DNA of 64,000 nt from Paractinoplanes pyxinae (GCF_026626335.1 NZ_JAPNTZ010000007.1:186001-250000); one strand, 5' to 3'. Positions 1 through 9,324 are shown, counted from the first letter of the stretch. Notes: generated from the letters alone by a model not told the origin. Numbers and translations are program-made.

Positions 1-1458
1 CTCGGTGACCCGGGTCGTGTAGTCGACGCCGACACCGTTGAGCTCACGCAGCAGGATCTCTTGCATGCGCAGCCGGTTGCCGGTGGTGAACCGGTCGCGA
101 GGCAGATAGATCAGGCACGAGATGAACCGGCCGTAGCCGTCGCGGCGCAGGAACAGCCGCAGCTGGCGGCGCCCGGCCATCCGCAGGACGCCGATCACCG
201 CCTCGTACAGGTCATCGGTCTTGATCTGGAAAAGCTCGTCGCGCGGATACGTCTCGAGAATCTGCAACAGGTCTTTGCCGGAGTGCCCGCGCGGCGAGAG
301 GCCGGAGCGGTCGAGCACCTCGCGCACCTTGCGCCGCACCACCGGTAGCTCGCGCACGCTGGTGCGATAGGCCGACGAGCTGAACAGGCCCAGGAATCGG
401 CGCTCGCCGATCACCTCGCCCGCCTCGTCGAAGACCTTGACGCCGATGTAGTCCAGATAGGCCGACCGGTGCACGGTGGCTCGCGAGTTGGCCTTGGTGA
501 TCACCAGCAGCCGCTTCTCGAGCGCGCGCTGGAAGGCCTCGTCGGTCATCGTGGAGAGCTTGCGCGGCTTGCTGTCACCCCGCAAAATGCCCAAACCGGT
601 TCCCGGTACGCCCGTGAGGACATCGCCTTCGAGGCGGTACTCACGGTAGCCGAGGAACGTGAAGTGGTCGTGGGCCAGCCACTTGAGCAGCTCGATCGAG
701 TCGGTGACGTCCTTGTCGGGCACCGGCAGCCGCCGCTCGGAACCGCGGTGGGCGGCCAGCTCGTCGGCGATCACGAGGGCCCGCTGACGCATGCGCGGCC
801 AGTCCTCGACGGCGTCGCGCACGTCGGTCAGCACCCGGCGCACCTCGTTGAGCAGCTGCTCACGGGCCTCGCCGTTGCGGATCGGGTCGATCTCGATCCG
901 GATCCAGCTCTCGACCAGGTCGCCGTCGATCGCGTCGTCGGGCTCGACATCGGCGGCGAGCTCGCCCAGGGCGCCCAGCGGCTCCCGGCGGACGACGATC
1001 AAGGGGTGCACCAGCAGGTGAACCTGCTGCTGGTGGGCCGAGAGCAGGGCGATCACGGAGTCGACCAGGAACGGCATGTCGTCGGTGACGATCTGCAGGA
1101 TGCTGTGGCACTGCGAGCCGGTCGGCGCCGTGATGGCCAGCTTCAGCTCGCCCGGCAGACGCGTCGCGGCCAGCTCACGGTGGCTGATCGCGGCGTCGTA
1201 CATCTCTTGTGGGGTCAGCCCCACCAGTTCCTCGTCCGGCGCGAACCGCCAGAACCGCCCGACCAGCAGGGCCGTGGCGTGGTCGTCGCCCGCCACCTCC
1301 ACCGCCTGGGCGATCAGCCGCTCCCCGTTCGGAAGCGTCTCGTCGAGCTCGCCCTCCTCGGCGCTGGCGCCCAGGCGGCCGGTCAGGGCCAGCCCTGGTC
1401 CGGCGATGAGGTCGTGCTCGGCATCGGATTCGGTCGCTGCCTCGTCGGCGACAGCCAT
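1..1458 (-). CDS. NAD-dependent glutamate dehydrogenase, large class (N-terminal part, runs off the left edge)
   Basis: Oxidative deamination of L-glutamate to 2-oxoglutarate with NAD+, a cytosolic catabolic step (family knowledge). The first 486 codons are present, open from the ATG at 1458 to the window edge, so the catalytic Rossmann region lies outside. Residues 118-135 (HSILQIVTDDMPFLVDSV) and about 455-473 (YLPRDRFTTGNRLRMQEIL) are stretches I recognise from the N-terminal ACT-like and middle regions of the 180-kDa class. The start follows a poor ribosome site and faces the divergent penicillin-binding protein gene across 211 bases. The family assignment comes from sequence recognition of the N-terminal half only; activity cannot be judged here. 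Confidence 0.88.
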   Translation of the reverse strand, partial: MAVADEAATESDAEHDLIAGPGLALTGRLGASAEEGELDETLPNGERLIAQAVEVAGDDHATALLVGRFWRFAPDEELVGLTPQEMYDAAISHRELAATRLPGELKLAITAPTGSQCHSILQIVTDDMPFLVDSVIALLSAHQQQVHLLVHPLIVVRREPLGALGELAADVEPDDAIDGDLVESWIRIEIDPIRNGEAREQLLNEVRRVLTDVRDAVEDWPRMRQRALVIADELAAHRGSERRLPVPDKDVTDSIELLKWLAHDHFTFLGYREYRLEGDVLTGVPGTGLGILRGDSKPRKLSTMTDEAFQRALEKRLLVITKANSRATVHRSAYLDYIGVKVFDEAGEVIGERRFLGLFSSSAYRTSVRELPVVRRKVREVLDRSGLSPRGHSGKDLLQILETYPRDELFQIKTDDLYEAVIGVLRMAGRRQLRLFLRRDGYGRFISCLIYLPRDRFTTGNRLRMQEILLRELNGVGVDYTTRVTE

Positions 1459-1669
1459 GGCTCTGGCGCTCCCCTCACCCACGACATTGTGGGTACGAAC
1501 GTGTCGAGGACAGCCTAGAACCCCGTGCCGGGGCCTAGGAGAGGCGAGGTCCGAACGCGTCCGATGGGCGGGAGATCCGACCTGACCCGCTGGCCACGGG
1601 TCAGCGGAACGTGCATTCGTTCACTACCGTCACCTACGATCCGCCCGATACCCGGCGAAAGGGGTTCCC
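1459..1669. promoter_or_regulatory. Divergent intergenic region with three inverted repeats
   Basis: The spacer between the divergent glutamate dehydrogenase and penicillin-binding protein genes. CCTAG at 1514-1518 pairs with CTAGG at 1535-1539, with CCCC/GGGG inside. TGACCCG at 1583-1589 pairs with CGGGTCA at 1597-1603. CCCAC pairs with GTGGG near 1479-1496. These could be operators or mRNA hairpins. No convincing -35/-10 pair was identified. Confidence 0.35.
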
Positions 1670-3574
1670 ATGCACCGCGGTCCGTACCGGTCCGTCCGCC
1701 GCGCCCTCGCGGCCACCGCCACCCTGGCGTTGCTGACCGGCGTACTCGCGGGGTGCTCGGGCGACGGCCCCGACGGCACACTCGACGACTTCCTGGCCGG
1801 CTGGAAGAGCGGCGACCTCAGCAAGGTCGGCTTCGTCGGCGCCGACGGCGGCAAGATCGCCGCGCCGCAGGTGCTGGAACAGATCAGGACCTACTCGGGT
1901 GACCTGGCCAAACAGCCGCTCACCGTCACCGCCGAGGGCGAGCCCAAGACCACCGGCGACGACGCGACCAGCGCGATCAAGCTCGACTGGACCCTGCCGG
2001 GCGACGTCAAATGGTCGTACCCGAGCACGGTCCGCCTGACCAAGCGGAACACCGACGGCTGGCGCGTGGTCTGGGAGCCGGCGATCCTGCAGGCCGACCT
2101 CGAAAGCGGCGACAAGCTGGGCCTCAAGCGGCTGCCGGCCGAGCGGGCCAGCATCCTCGACGCCGCGGGGAAACCGATCGTCACGCCGCGCACGGTCATC
2201 TCGATCGGCGTCGAGCCGCAGAAGGTCACCGACCTCGCCAAGCTGCGCACCGGCCTGGCCGCCCAGTTCAAGAAGATCGGCGTCACGGTCGACACGTCCA
2301 ACCTGGCCGAACGGGTCAAGAACGCCGACCCGAAAGCCTTCCTCGAGTTGATCACCCTGCGCGAGCCCGACTACAACAAGATCCGCGCCGGCCTAGAGGC
2401 GCTCGACGGCACGGCCTTCATCACCAGCGAGCGCCCCCTCGCGCCCAGCCGGGTGTTCGCCCGAGCCCTGCTCGGCACGGTCGACGAGGCCACGGCCGAA
2501 GACCTCGAGAAAAACCCGCAGACGCTGGTTCAAGGCGACACGGTCGGGCACGGCGGCCTGCAGCAGAAGTACGACGCCGCCCTGCGCGGCACGGCCGGCG
2601 TCTCGGTGCTGAAGGGCGAAACCACCCTCTTCAAGTCGGATCCGGTAGCCGGCAAGCCGCTCAAGACCACCCTGGACGTGAAGACGCAGCTCGCGGCCGA
2701 CCAGGCACTCACAATTCAGAAGCAGCCCAGCTCGCTGGTCGCCCTGAAGGTCAGCGACGGCTCGGTGCTCGCGGTGGCCAACGGCCCCGAGGGCGGCACG
2801 GTCAACACGGCCCTCACCGGCCAGGTGGCGCCCGGCTCGACCTTCAAGGCCATTTCCGCGTACGGAATTCTGCAGAAAAAGGTGGCGACGGCCGACACCA
2901 CGGTCAACTGCCCCAAGACCGCCGCGGTGGGCGGCCGCCAGTTCAAGAACTCCCACGACGAGGCCTTCGGCCCGGTGCCCTTCCACGTCGACTTCGCCAA
3001 GTCGTGCAACACCGCGTTCGTCGGCCTGGCCCCCAAACTAGGCGCCGACGGCCTGCGCTCGGCCGCCGAGGCGCTGGGCATCGGCGGGAAGTGGGACCTC
3101 GGAGTCGAGGCCTTCAGCGGCAAACTCTCCCCCGCCGACAGCCCCACCGAACTGGCCGCGGCCACCTTCGGCCAGGGCGCCACCGCCGTAAGCCCCCTGA
3201 CCATGGCCAGCGCAACGTCGGCCATCGCCCGCGGCCAGTTCAAGCAGCCCCGCCTGGTGCTCGACCCGGCCCCCGCCGCCCCCGCCGCCGACGGCGCCAA
3301 GCTGGACGCCGCCGCGGTGACCGCCCTGCGCAAGATGATGCGCGAGGTGGTCACGGCCGGAACGGCAACAGCCTTGAAGGACGCCCCCGGCGGCCCCGTA
3401 CACGGAAAGACCGGAACGGCCGAGTTCAGCGAGGCCACCGAGGACACCCACTCCTGGTTCATCGGCTACCAGGGCGACGTGGCCTTCGCCGTGATGGTCC
3501 AGAAGGGCGGCGCGGGTTCCGAGGCTGCGGTGCCGGTGGTGGAACGTTTCCTGCAAAACCTGGCCAAGAACTGA
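1670..3574 (+). CDS. Penicillin-binding protein, lipoprotein, MecA_N/NTF2-like plus transpeptidase
   Basis: A class B-type D,D-transpeptidase that cross-links peptidoglycan on the outer face of the membrane. The 634-residue protein starts with a lipoprotein signal ending in LAGC (lipobox near residue 29). An NTF2-like MecA_N-type domain follows (about 35-150), then a dimerisation region, then the transpeptidase. All three penicillin-binding motifs are visible: STFK with the nucleophile Ser390, SCN at 445-447, and KTG at 580-582. GAAAGGGG lies 8-10 bases before the ATG. Similar PBPs occur singly in many actinomycetes and are distinct from the divisome PBP of the dcw cluster. A UUCG-loop terminator follows the stop closely. 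The gene stands alone, so a specific physiological role cannot be inferred. Confidence 0.93.
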   Translation: MHRGPYRSVRRALAATATLALLTGVLAGCSGDGPDGTLDDFLAGWKSGDLSKVGFVGADGGKIAAPQVLEQIRTYSGDLAKQPLTVTAEGEPKTTGDDATSAIKLDWTLPGDVKWSYPSTVRLTKRNTDGWRVVWEPAILQADLESGDKLGLKRLPAERASILDAAGKPIVTPRTVISIGVEPQKVTDLAKLRTGLAAQFKKIGVTVDTSNLAERVKNADPKAFLELITLREPDYNKIRAGLEALDGTAFITSERPLAPSRVFARALLGTVDEATAEDLEKNPQTLVQGDTVGHGGLQQKYDAALRGTAGVSVLKGETTLFKSDPVAGKPLKTTLDVKTQLAADQALTIQKQPSSLVALKVSDGSVLAVANGPEGGTVNTALTGQVAPGSTFKAISAYGILQKKVATADTTVNCPKTAAVGGRQFKNSHDEAFGPVPFHVDFAKSCNTAFVGLAPKLGADGLRSAAEALGIGGKWDLGVEAFSGKLSPADSPTELAAATFGQGATAVSPLTMASATSAIARGQFKQPRLVLDPAPAAPAADGAKLDAAAVTALRKMMREVVTAGTATALKDAPGGPVHGKTGTAEFSEATEDTHSWFIGYQGDVAFAVMVQKGGAGSEAAVPVVERFLQNLAKN

Positions 3575-3585
3575 CCTGATTTACG

Positions 3586-3601
3586 CGCCGCTTCGGCGGC
3601 G
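3586..3601 (+). terminator. Hairpin with UUCG tetraloop after the PBP gene
   Basis: CGCCGC at 3586-3591 pairs with GCGGCG at 3596-3601 across a TTCG loop, starting 11 bases after the PBP stop codon. No U-tract follows, as is common in GC-rich actinomycetes. Confidence 0.6.
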
Positions 3602-3911
3602 TTCGCCGAGTTTCCGCGACGCCCTGATTTCAAGGCTGCAGCCGGGAAGAGGACGCGCAGCAGCGCAGCGATCGTTGCCGGTTGGAGATCAGGCCGTCGC
3701 CTGCTCGACGCAGAGCGTTCGCTGCCCGGGACCCTCGAGAGCTGAGAGCCTTACCAGACGCCGGGCCTGATGTCCGTCGTTGCTCACAGCCCTGTGGACG
3801 ACCGGGCCCACACCCAGGTGGATCACGTAACGTCCTGCCCCACGCCCCGAGGCGGGCGGGGGCTCGGGATGGCGCGGTGAGGCGAAATCTTGATCAGGAA
3901 CGCGGGTTCGG
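3602..3911. other. Intergenic stretch with no recognisable content
   Basis: About 310 bases between the convergent PBP and arginase-family genes. The open frames here have no recognisable protein, good ribosome site or codon bias. No tRNA, repeat or mobile-element end was seen. Confidence 0.6.
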
Positions 3912-6536
3912 TCAGGCGATGTCGGCCGGCTCGTCGGAGCCGAGTTCGAACGCGGGGCGCTGTACCGGGAGGGAGAAGCTTTCGCGCTCGTCGGTGACTC
4001 GGGGGCGCAGCATGCCGGGGCGGGTCGCGGGTAGCGGCTCCGAATCGAGCAGCGGAGCCTGACCGAGCGGCCGCGGAATCATCCGGGTGGCTTCGGCTTC
4101 GCCAGTGGGCTCGTTCGCGGTTTCCAGCTGGTCGTCGGACCGCTGGCTTGTCGAGTCGGCGATCGCTGTCGGGTCGTCCATCGACTCCTGACTGGACAGA
4201 TCGCCGGCTTCCATCACACCGGAATGCGCGGCGTGTGCGTCGGAAATCAGGTCGGCATCGAGCTCCGAATCCGCGTCGGAGCCGGCAACGTCCGCCTCGG
4301 ATTGCGGATCGGCGTCCGGATCTGGGTCGGCGTCGGAAGGCGTGGCGTCGGGCTGGGGGAACTCGGCTTCCGGGCGGCCGGGGTGTTCGGCGGGGAGTTC
4401 GTCGGCCTCCTCGACGCCCAGCAGGGTGGTGGCTGGGATGGCGACCTCTTCGGGGGCCTCGGGAAGGCCCTCGGACATGCCGGCGGCGGCCAGGGACACG
4501 CTTCCGGCCGCTCCGGCGGCGCGGCGGCGTTCCCATTCGCGTTGGTGGGCCTCGCGGCCGCTGGCCTCTTGGGCGCCGCTGCCGCTGCTGGAGTCATCGG
4601 AGACGGCGGAAAGGTGGCGGTTCAGGCGCGCGGCCGGCTCGGGCCGGTTGAGGCTCGCAAAGAGGTCAGAACGTTTCAAACCGCCAGCAAGCCGGGCGCG
4701 ATCGAGGCCCGAGTCAGGCTCGGACCGGGTCGGGCTGCTCGGCGCGGTCTCGCCGTCGTCGTCCGAATCGGAACGGCCGAGGCGGGCCGGCTCGGAGCGG
4801 TCCGGGTCACCCGCCTCGGAGCGGTCCGGGTCGCCCGCCTCGGAGCGGTCCGGGTCATCAGGCTCGGAGCGGTCCGATTCGTCAGCCCCGAACCGGTCCA
4901 AGCCGCTCGACGCGGACGGGTTTGAGCCACCGGTTTCAGACCGGCCCAGACCACCGGGCTCGGAGGGGTTCGAACCGATCAACTCGGACCGGCCCAAGCC
5001 ACCCGGCTCGGACGGATCCGAACCGCCCTCCCCAGACCGATTCAGACCACCAGGCTCGGGGCGGTTCAGGCCACCTGGCTCGATGCGGTTGAGACCACCT
5101 GGCTCCGTGCGGTTCAAGCCGCCCGGCTCGGAACGGTTCAAGCCACCCGGCTCGGGACGGTTCAAGCCACCCGGCTCGGGACGGTTCAAGCCGCCCGGCT
5201 CGGGGCGGTTCAGGCCGGCCGCTCGCTCGGGGCGCTTGAAGCCGGCGGCCAGATCCAAGCCGTTCAGGCGGTCGGCCAGCCGGGGTCGGCTGGGCGCGCC
5301 GACGGGCTCGCGGGGAGCGTCGTCCGCTGAGGGCTCCGGCCGGTCGTCGGTGGCGGAAGGCTGCTCGTCAGAGGCGGAAGGCTGCACGTCGGTGGCGGAA
5401 CGCTGCTCGTCAGAGGCGGGCTGCCCGTCGGCCGACTGCGGACTGTCGTCGTCGGTGGCTTCCGCGGCGTCGGGAACGTCGGTGGGCTCGGCGCTTTCGG
5501 CGGAGGGAGAGTGGTCGGCGGGAGCGGGGGTCAGGCGGTTGAGGAGGTTGCGGGCGGCCGGGCTCTGGACGGCCTCGGGGCGGTTGAGGTCGGCCCGGGC
5601 GGCGATCAGATCGGGGCGCGGGGTCACCGTGTGGGCGGCGGCCAGGCCGGCCGTCACGGTGCTGACGATCTCGGCCGCGTAGGCGCCGTCGAGGTCGTAG
5701 TCGGGGTCGAAGACGGTGATCTCGACGCCGAGGCAGTGCGGGGACTCGACCAGGCCGGCCAGCAGGATTTCGAGCTCCGGGAAGGCGATGCCGCCGGGGG
5801 ACGGCGCATCGACGGCCGGCATCACGGCCGGGTCCAGCACGTCGACGTCGACGTGGACCCAGTAGCCGGCGCAGTCGACCAGCTGGTCTCGGGCCCACTG
5901 GGCGCTGCGTGCGGCGCCTTCGGCTCGTAGCGCGGGGACCGGGCGGGTGACGATGCCGGCGGCCTGCAGGTCGAGGCGGTATTCGTCCTGGGCGCGGATG
6001 CCCATGACCACCACGTCGATGTCGCGGAAGTAGGGGCGGCGGCCCTCGATGGCGGCCAGGTCGGCCTGGCCGCGGCCGGTGACCAGGGCCAGGTCCTCGC
6101 CGGCGGCGGCGCCCACATAGGACGCGTTGCCGGGGTGGCGGAAGTCGGAGTGGCCGTCGACGAAGACCAGGCCGATGCGGCCGCCGACCGCCTCGCCCAG
6201 GCGGTGCATGGCCAGGCCGGAGCCCAGGACGATCGAGCAGTCGCCGCCCAGGACGACCGGGAACTCGCCCGCGTCGAGGATGGCGCCGATGCGGTCGGCC
6301 AGCGCCCGCGAGTAGGCCGCGATCTGGGGCGCCATGGCCACGCCGTCGCCCGGCCGCCAGTCCCCGGCGTCGTAGCGGGGCGGGGTCAGGCAGCCGGCGT
6401 CGCGGGCGTCGAGCTTGGCCAGCAGCCCGTGGTCGCGCAGGGCCCCGGGCGCCTTGGCGCACCCCGGCACCGACGTCACGGTCGGCGGGCGCAGACCGAG
6501 ATTGGACGGTGCGTCGAGGACGGCGATGCGGCGCAC
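3912..6536 (-). CDS. Arginase/agmatinase-family hydrolase with a ~560-residue low-complexity repeat tail
   Basis: Residues 1-310 form a ureohydrolase domain (binuclear Mn2+ hydrolysis of guanidino compounds, family knowledge). The motifs are GGDCS (97-101), DGHSD (127-131), HVDVDVLDP (228-236) and a late E272. The usual first metal ligand His of GGDHS is Cys100. Arginase-family proteins are normally about 280-320 residues, but this one has 874. The rest is disordered, rich in S, D, E, P and G, and contains an octapeptide array of the type GGLNRPEP (about 437-500, decaying to about 585). The start is GTG at 6536 with GGGAG 8 bases before it. It lies 15 bases downstream of the YbbN gene, so probably in one operon. 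Substrate and tail function are unknown. The frame is unbroken, so the tail is not an obvious assembly artefact. Confidence 0.85.
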   Translation of the reverse strand: MRRIAVLDAPSNLGLRPPTVTSVPGCAKAPGALRDHGLLAKLDARDAGCLTPPRYDAGDWRPGDGVAMAPQIAAYSRALADRIGAILDAGEFPVVLGGDCSIVLGSGLAMHRLGEAVGGRIGLVFVDGHSDFRHPGNASYVGAAAGEDLALVTGRGQADLAAIEGRRPYFRDIDVVVMGIRAQDEYRLDLQAAGIVTRPVPALRAEGAARSAQWARDQLVDCAGYWVHVDVDVLDPAVMPAVDAPSPGGIAFPELEILLAGLVESPHCLGVEITVFDPDYDLDGAYAAEIVSTVTAGLAAAHTVTPRPDLIAARADLNRPEAVQSPAARNLLNRLTPAPADHSPSAESAEPTDVPDAAEATDDDSPQSADGQPASDEQRSATDVQPSASDEQPSATDDRPEPSADDAPREPVGAPSRPRLADRLNGLDLAAGFKRPERAAGLNRPEPGGLNRPEPGGLNRPEPGGLNRSEPGGLNRTEPGGLNRIEPGGLNRPEPGGLNRSGEGGSDPSEPGGLGRSELIGSNPSEPGGLGRSETGGSNPSASSGLDRFGADESDRSEPDDPDRSEAGDPDRSEAGDPDRSEPARLGRSDSDDDGETAPSSPTRSEPDSGLDRARLAGGLKRSDLFASLNRPEPAARLNRHLSAVSDDSSSGSGAQEASGREAHQREWERRRAAGAAGSVSLAAAGMSEGLPEAPEEVAIPATTLLGVEEADELPAEHPGRPEAEFPQPDATPSDADPDPDADPQSEADVAGSDADSELDADLISDAHAAHSGVMEAGDLSSQESMDDPTAIADSTSQRSDDQLETANEPTGEAEATRMIPRPLGQAPLLDSEPLPATRPGMLRPRVTDERESFSLPVQRPAFELGSDEPADIA
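4780..5235 (-). repeat. 24-bp tandem repeat encoding GGLNRPEP octapeptides
   Basis: An in-frame minisatellite inside the arginase-family gene. The nearly identical 24-bp units lie at about 5040-5225, and diverged units (GGLGRSE, GDPDRSEA types) continue to about 4780. Near-identity at DNA level in the core points to recent unit duplication, so copy number may vary between strains. Confidence 0.85.
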
Positions 6537-6551
6537 GGGGCGGCTCCCTGC

Positions 6552-7487
6552 CTAGAAGAGGGCGCTGGCCAGGGCGCGCCGGGCTCCGGCGACCGCGGGG
6601 TCGTCGGGGCCGGCCACGCTGAACAGCGAGAGCAGGTGCTTGCGGACGGCCTCGCGCTCGTCGCCCGAGGTGCGCTTGACCAGGGCCACCAGCCGGGCGT
6701 ACGCCTTGTCGGCGTCGCCGCTGAGCACTTCGATGTCGGCCGCCAGGCGCTGGGCGTCGATGTCGTCGGGCGAGGCGTCGGCCTTGGCCACGGCGGTGGC
6801 CGGGTCGGCGCCGGTGATGCGGCGGTAGAGCTCGACCTGGGCCAGGCCGGACTCGGCGGCCGCGTCGGCCGGGTGCTCGGCCAGGATCTTGCGGTAGGCC
6901 GCCTCGGCCTCGTCGAGGTCGCCCACCATGAGGGCGTCGTCGGCCGCGTCGAGCCGGGGGTCGGCCGGCGCCTCGACCGAGACCCCGCCCGCCTTTAGCA
7001 CCGCGTCGATGTACTGCTTGACCTGGGCCTCGGGCAGCACGCCGGTGAAGCCCTCGACGAGCTGGCCGTTGACCACGGCGACGACCATCGGGATGCCCTG
7101 CACGCGCAGCGCCTGAGCGAGGCGCGGGTTGGCGTCCACATCGACCTTGCCCAGCACCCACGAGCCGCCGCCCGCCGCGGCCAGCCGCTCGAGGATCGGC
7201 GACAGCTGCTTGCACGGCTCGCACCAGTCGGCCCAGAAGTCGAGGACGACCGGGGTGCTCAGCGACCGCTCGAGCACCGTGGTCTGGAAGTTGGCCTCGG
7301 TGACGTCGATGATCGTCTCGGGGGCGATGCCGCCGGGCAGGCCGCCGGGGATGGGGCCGGACGGGCCGTCGTCGGGCTGGCTGGGGGCGGCGGGCTGGGC
7401 CGCCGGGGACGGGGCCGGTGCCCGCAGCGCGCTGAGATCGACCGCGCCGCGGGTGAAGATCGACGGAGTGGTCCGTGGGTCGCTCAT
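6552..7487 (-). CDS. Thioredoxin-domain co-chaperone of the YbbN type
   Basis: A cytosolic thioredoxin-fold protein with a C-terminal helical repeat region (311 residues). A proline-rich N-terminus (1-55) leads into a thioredoxin domain with [10 protein letters not shown], redox-active Cys89 and Cys92, then the cis-Pro region (IPMVV). TPR-like helices fill about 170-311. This layout matches YbbN/CnoX-type proteins, which hold substrates for chaperones. Unlike E. coli YbbN it keeps both cysteines, so thiol chemistry is possible. The ATG at 7487 lies right after a weak AGG. The arginase-family gene follows 15 bases downstream. Confidence 0.88.
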   Translation of the reverse strand: MSDPRTTPSIFTRGAVDLSALRAPAPSPAAQPAAPSQPDDGPSGPIPGGLPGGIAPETIIDVTEANFQTTVLERSLSTPVVLDFWADWCEPCKQLSPILERLAAAGGGSWVLGKVDVDANPRLAQALRVQGIPMVVAVVNGQLVEGFTGVLPEAQVKQYIDAVLKAGGVSVEAPADPRLDAADDALMVGDLDEAEAAYRKILAEHPADAAAESGLAQVELYRRITGADPATAVAKADASPDDIDAQRLAADIEVLSGDADKAYARLVALVKRTSGDEREAVRKHLLSLFSVAGPDDPAVAGARRALASALF

Positions 7488-7587
7488 GGTTACCTAGTCT
7501 CGCACGCTGACAAGGCGCTCCGTCGCGCCGTGGGACAGCTGATATCGGACGTCACAGGAGCACGTTTCCGCCGATCCTCGGCCCTGC

Positions 7588-7612
7588 CGGGCGGATCCGC
7601 AAGATCCGCCCG
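7588..7612 (-). terminator. Hairpin downstream of icmA
   Basis: A perfect 10-bp stem, 7588-7597 pairing with 7603-7612, around a 5-base loop. It lies about 40 bases past the icmA stop on the minus strand and upstream of the YbbN gene. No U-tract follows; the role as terminator is inferred from position. Confidence 0.5.
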
Positions 7613-7650
7613 ACCGCCACGCCTTTTGTCCGATTTGAAGGCGAGAGACC

Positions 7651-9324
7651 TCAGAACCGGGCGGGCTCCCGATAGATCCCCCACTCGTCCTTCAGCACCC
7701 CGCAGATCTCGCCCAGCGTCGCCTCGGCCCGGGCCGCGTCGAGCATGGCGGGAATCATGTTCTCGCCAGTGCGGGCCAGCTCCACCATCCGGTCGAGAGC
7801 CGCCTTCACACGTACGGGATCACGCTGCGACCGCCGGGCCCCGAGCGCACGGTTCTGTTCCACCTCGACCTCGTGCGACACCCGCAGGATCTCGAGCTCT
7901 TTGGCCACGGTGCTGGTGTGGGCGTTGACCCCGACCGTACGTTTGTCGCCCTTCTCGACCGCCTGCTGGTACACGAACGCCGCCTCGGCGATGTTGGACG
8001 TGAACCAGCCGTCCTCGATGCCGCGCAGGATGCCGGCCGTGATCGAGCCGTCCTCACCCAGTTCGCGGATGCGCGCGAAGATCTCTTCGGCCTCGGCCTC
8101 GATGCGGTCGGTCAGTTCTTCCAGGTACCAGGAGCCGCCGAGCGGGTCGGCCACGTTGACCACACCCGTCTCTTCCATGATCACCTGCTGGGTGCGCAGC
8201 GCGATCTCGGCCGACTCGTCGGTGGGCAGGGCCAGCGTCTCGTCGAGCGCGTTGGTGTGCAGCGAATTCGTGCCCCCGAGCACGGCGGCCAGCGCCTCGA
8301 CCGCCGTACGGACGACGTTGTTGACCGGCTGTTGCGCGGTCAGCGAGACACCGGCCGTCTGCGTGTGGAACTTCAGCCACAACGCCTTCTCACTGGTCGC
8401 GCCGTAGTCGTCGCGCAGGTGGCGGGCCCAGATGCGGCGGGCCGCCCGGAACTTGGCGATCTCTTCGAAGAAGTCGATGTGCGCGTCGAAGAAGAAGCTC
8501 AGGCCGGGCGCGAACTGGTTGACGTCGAGCCCGCGCGAGAGCCCCAGTTCGACGTACCCGAAACCGTCGGCCAGCGTGTACGCCAGCTCCTGCGCCGCGG
8601 TCGAGCCGGCCTCACGGATGTGGTAGCCGCTGACCGAGAGCGGTTTGTAGCGCGGGATCTCGCGGGCGCAGTACTCCATCAGGTCGCCGATCAGGCGCAG
8701 GTGCGGCTCGGGCTGGAACAGCCACTCCTTCTGCGCGATGTACTCCTTGAAGATGTCGGTCTGCAGCGTGCCGTCGAGCTTGTGCAGGTCGGCGCCCTGA
8801 CGCTCGGCCGCCACCAGGTACATGCAGAAGATCGGCACGGCCGGGCCCGAGATGGTCATGCTGGTCGTGGTCTTCTCGAGGTCGATGCCGTCGAAGAGCA
8901 CGTCCATGTCGGCCGCCGAGTCGATGGCGACGCCGCAGTGCCCGACCTCGCCGGCCGACTGGGTGTCGTCGGAGTCGCGGCCCATCAGCGTCGGCATGTC
9001 GAACGCGACGCTCAGGCCGCCCCCGCCCGCGGCCAGGATCATCTTGTAGCGCTCGTTGGTCTGCCGCGCGTTGCCGAAGCCGGCGAACTGCCGGATCGTC
9101 CACGTGCGCCCCCGATAGCCGGTCGGGTAGAGGCCCCGTGTGTACGGGAACTCGCCCGGCCAGCCGATGCGGTCGAAGCCTGGATAGCCGGCCCCGGCGG
9201 GCGGGCCGTACACCGGCTCGACCGTCGCACCGGAGAGAGTCGTGAAGTCGGCGTCCCGTTTGCGGGCGGCGTCGTAGCGCCGCTGCCAGCGCTCGCGTCC
9301 GGCGGCGATGTCGGCTGCGTCCAT
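7651..9324 (-). CDS. icmA: Isobutyryl-CoA mutase large subunit (IcmA type)
   Basis: The substrate-binding subunit of a B12-dependent acyl-CoA mutase that interconverts isobutyryl-CoA and n-butyryl-CoA, linking valine and butyrate metabolism. The ATG at 9324 gives 557 residues, the length of known IcmA; an alternative ATG is at 9333. With this start the specificity residues are Phe80 (in TIRQFAGF) and Gln198 (in DIFKEYIAQ). Those are the IcmA pair; methylmalonyl-CoA mutase has Tyr and Arg there. There is no C-terminal B12-binding domain, so a separate IcmB small subunit is required and none is encoded in this window. The chaperone GTPase MeaB is encoded about 3 kb away. Confidence 0.92.
   Translation of the reverse strand: MDAADIAAGRERWQRRYDAARKRDADFTTLSGATVEPVYGPPAGAGYPGFDRIGWPGEFPYTRGLYPTGYRGRTWTIRQFAGFGNARQTNERYKMILAAGGGGLSVAFDMPTLMGRDSDDTQSAGEVGHCGVAIDSAADMDVLFDGIDLEKTTTSMTISGPAVPIFCMYLVAAERQGADLHKLDGTLQTDIFKEYIAQKEWLFQPEPHLRLIGDLMEYCAREIPRYKPLSVSGYHIREAGSTAAQELAYTLADGFGYVELGLSRGLDVNQFAPGLSFFFDAHIDFFEEIAKFRAARRIWARHLRDDYGATSEKALWLKFHTQTAGVSLTAQQPVNNVVRTAVEALAAVLGGTNSLHTNALDETLALPTDESAEIALRTQQVIMEETGVVNVADPLGGSWYLEELTDRIEAEAEEIFARIRELGEDGSITAGILRGIEDGWFTSNIAEAAFVYQQAVEKGDKRTVGVNAHTSTVAKELEILRVSHEVEVEQNRALGARRSQRDPVRVKAALDRMVELARTGENMIPAMLDAARAEATLGEICGVLKDEWGIYREPARF

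Noticed and set aside
2011-3579. Arg/Gly-rich 522-codon frame inside the PBP gene
   Set aside because: Shadow frame of high-GC coding DNA; the PBP frame has all catalytic motifs.
3780-3800. CTGTGGACG as a DnaA box
   Set aside because: Single imperfect match, no cluster and no origin genes nearby.
4950-4980. GGTTCGAAC resembling a tRNA T-loop
   Set aside because: It is one unit of the arginase-tail repeat; no tRNA arms surround it.
5410-7224. 604-codon frame overlapping the arginase-family and YbbN genes
   Set aside because: Composition is almost only R, G, P and A, typical of a wrong frame.
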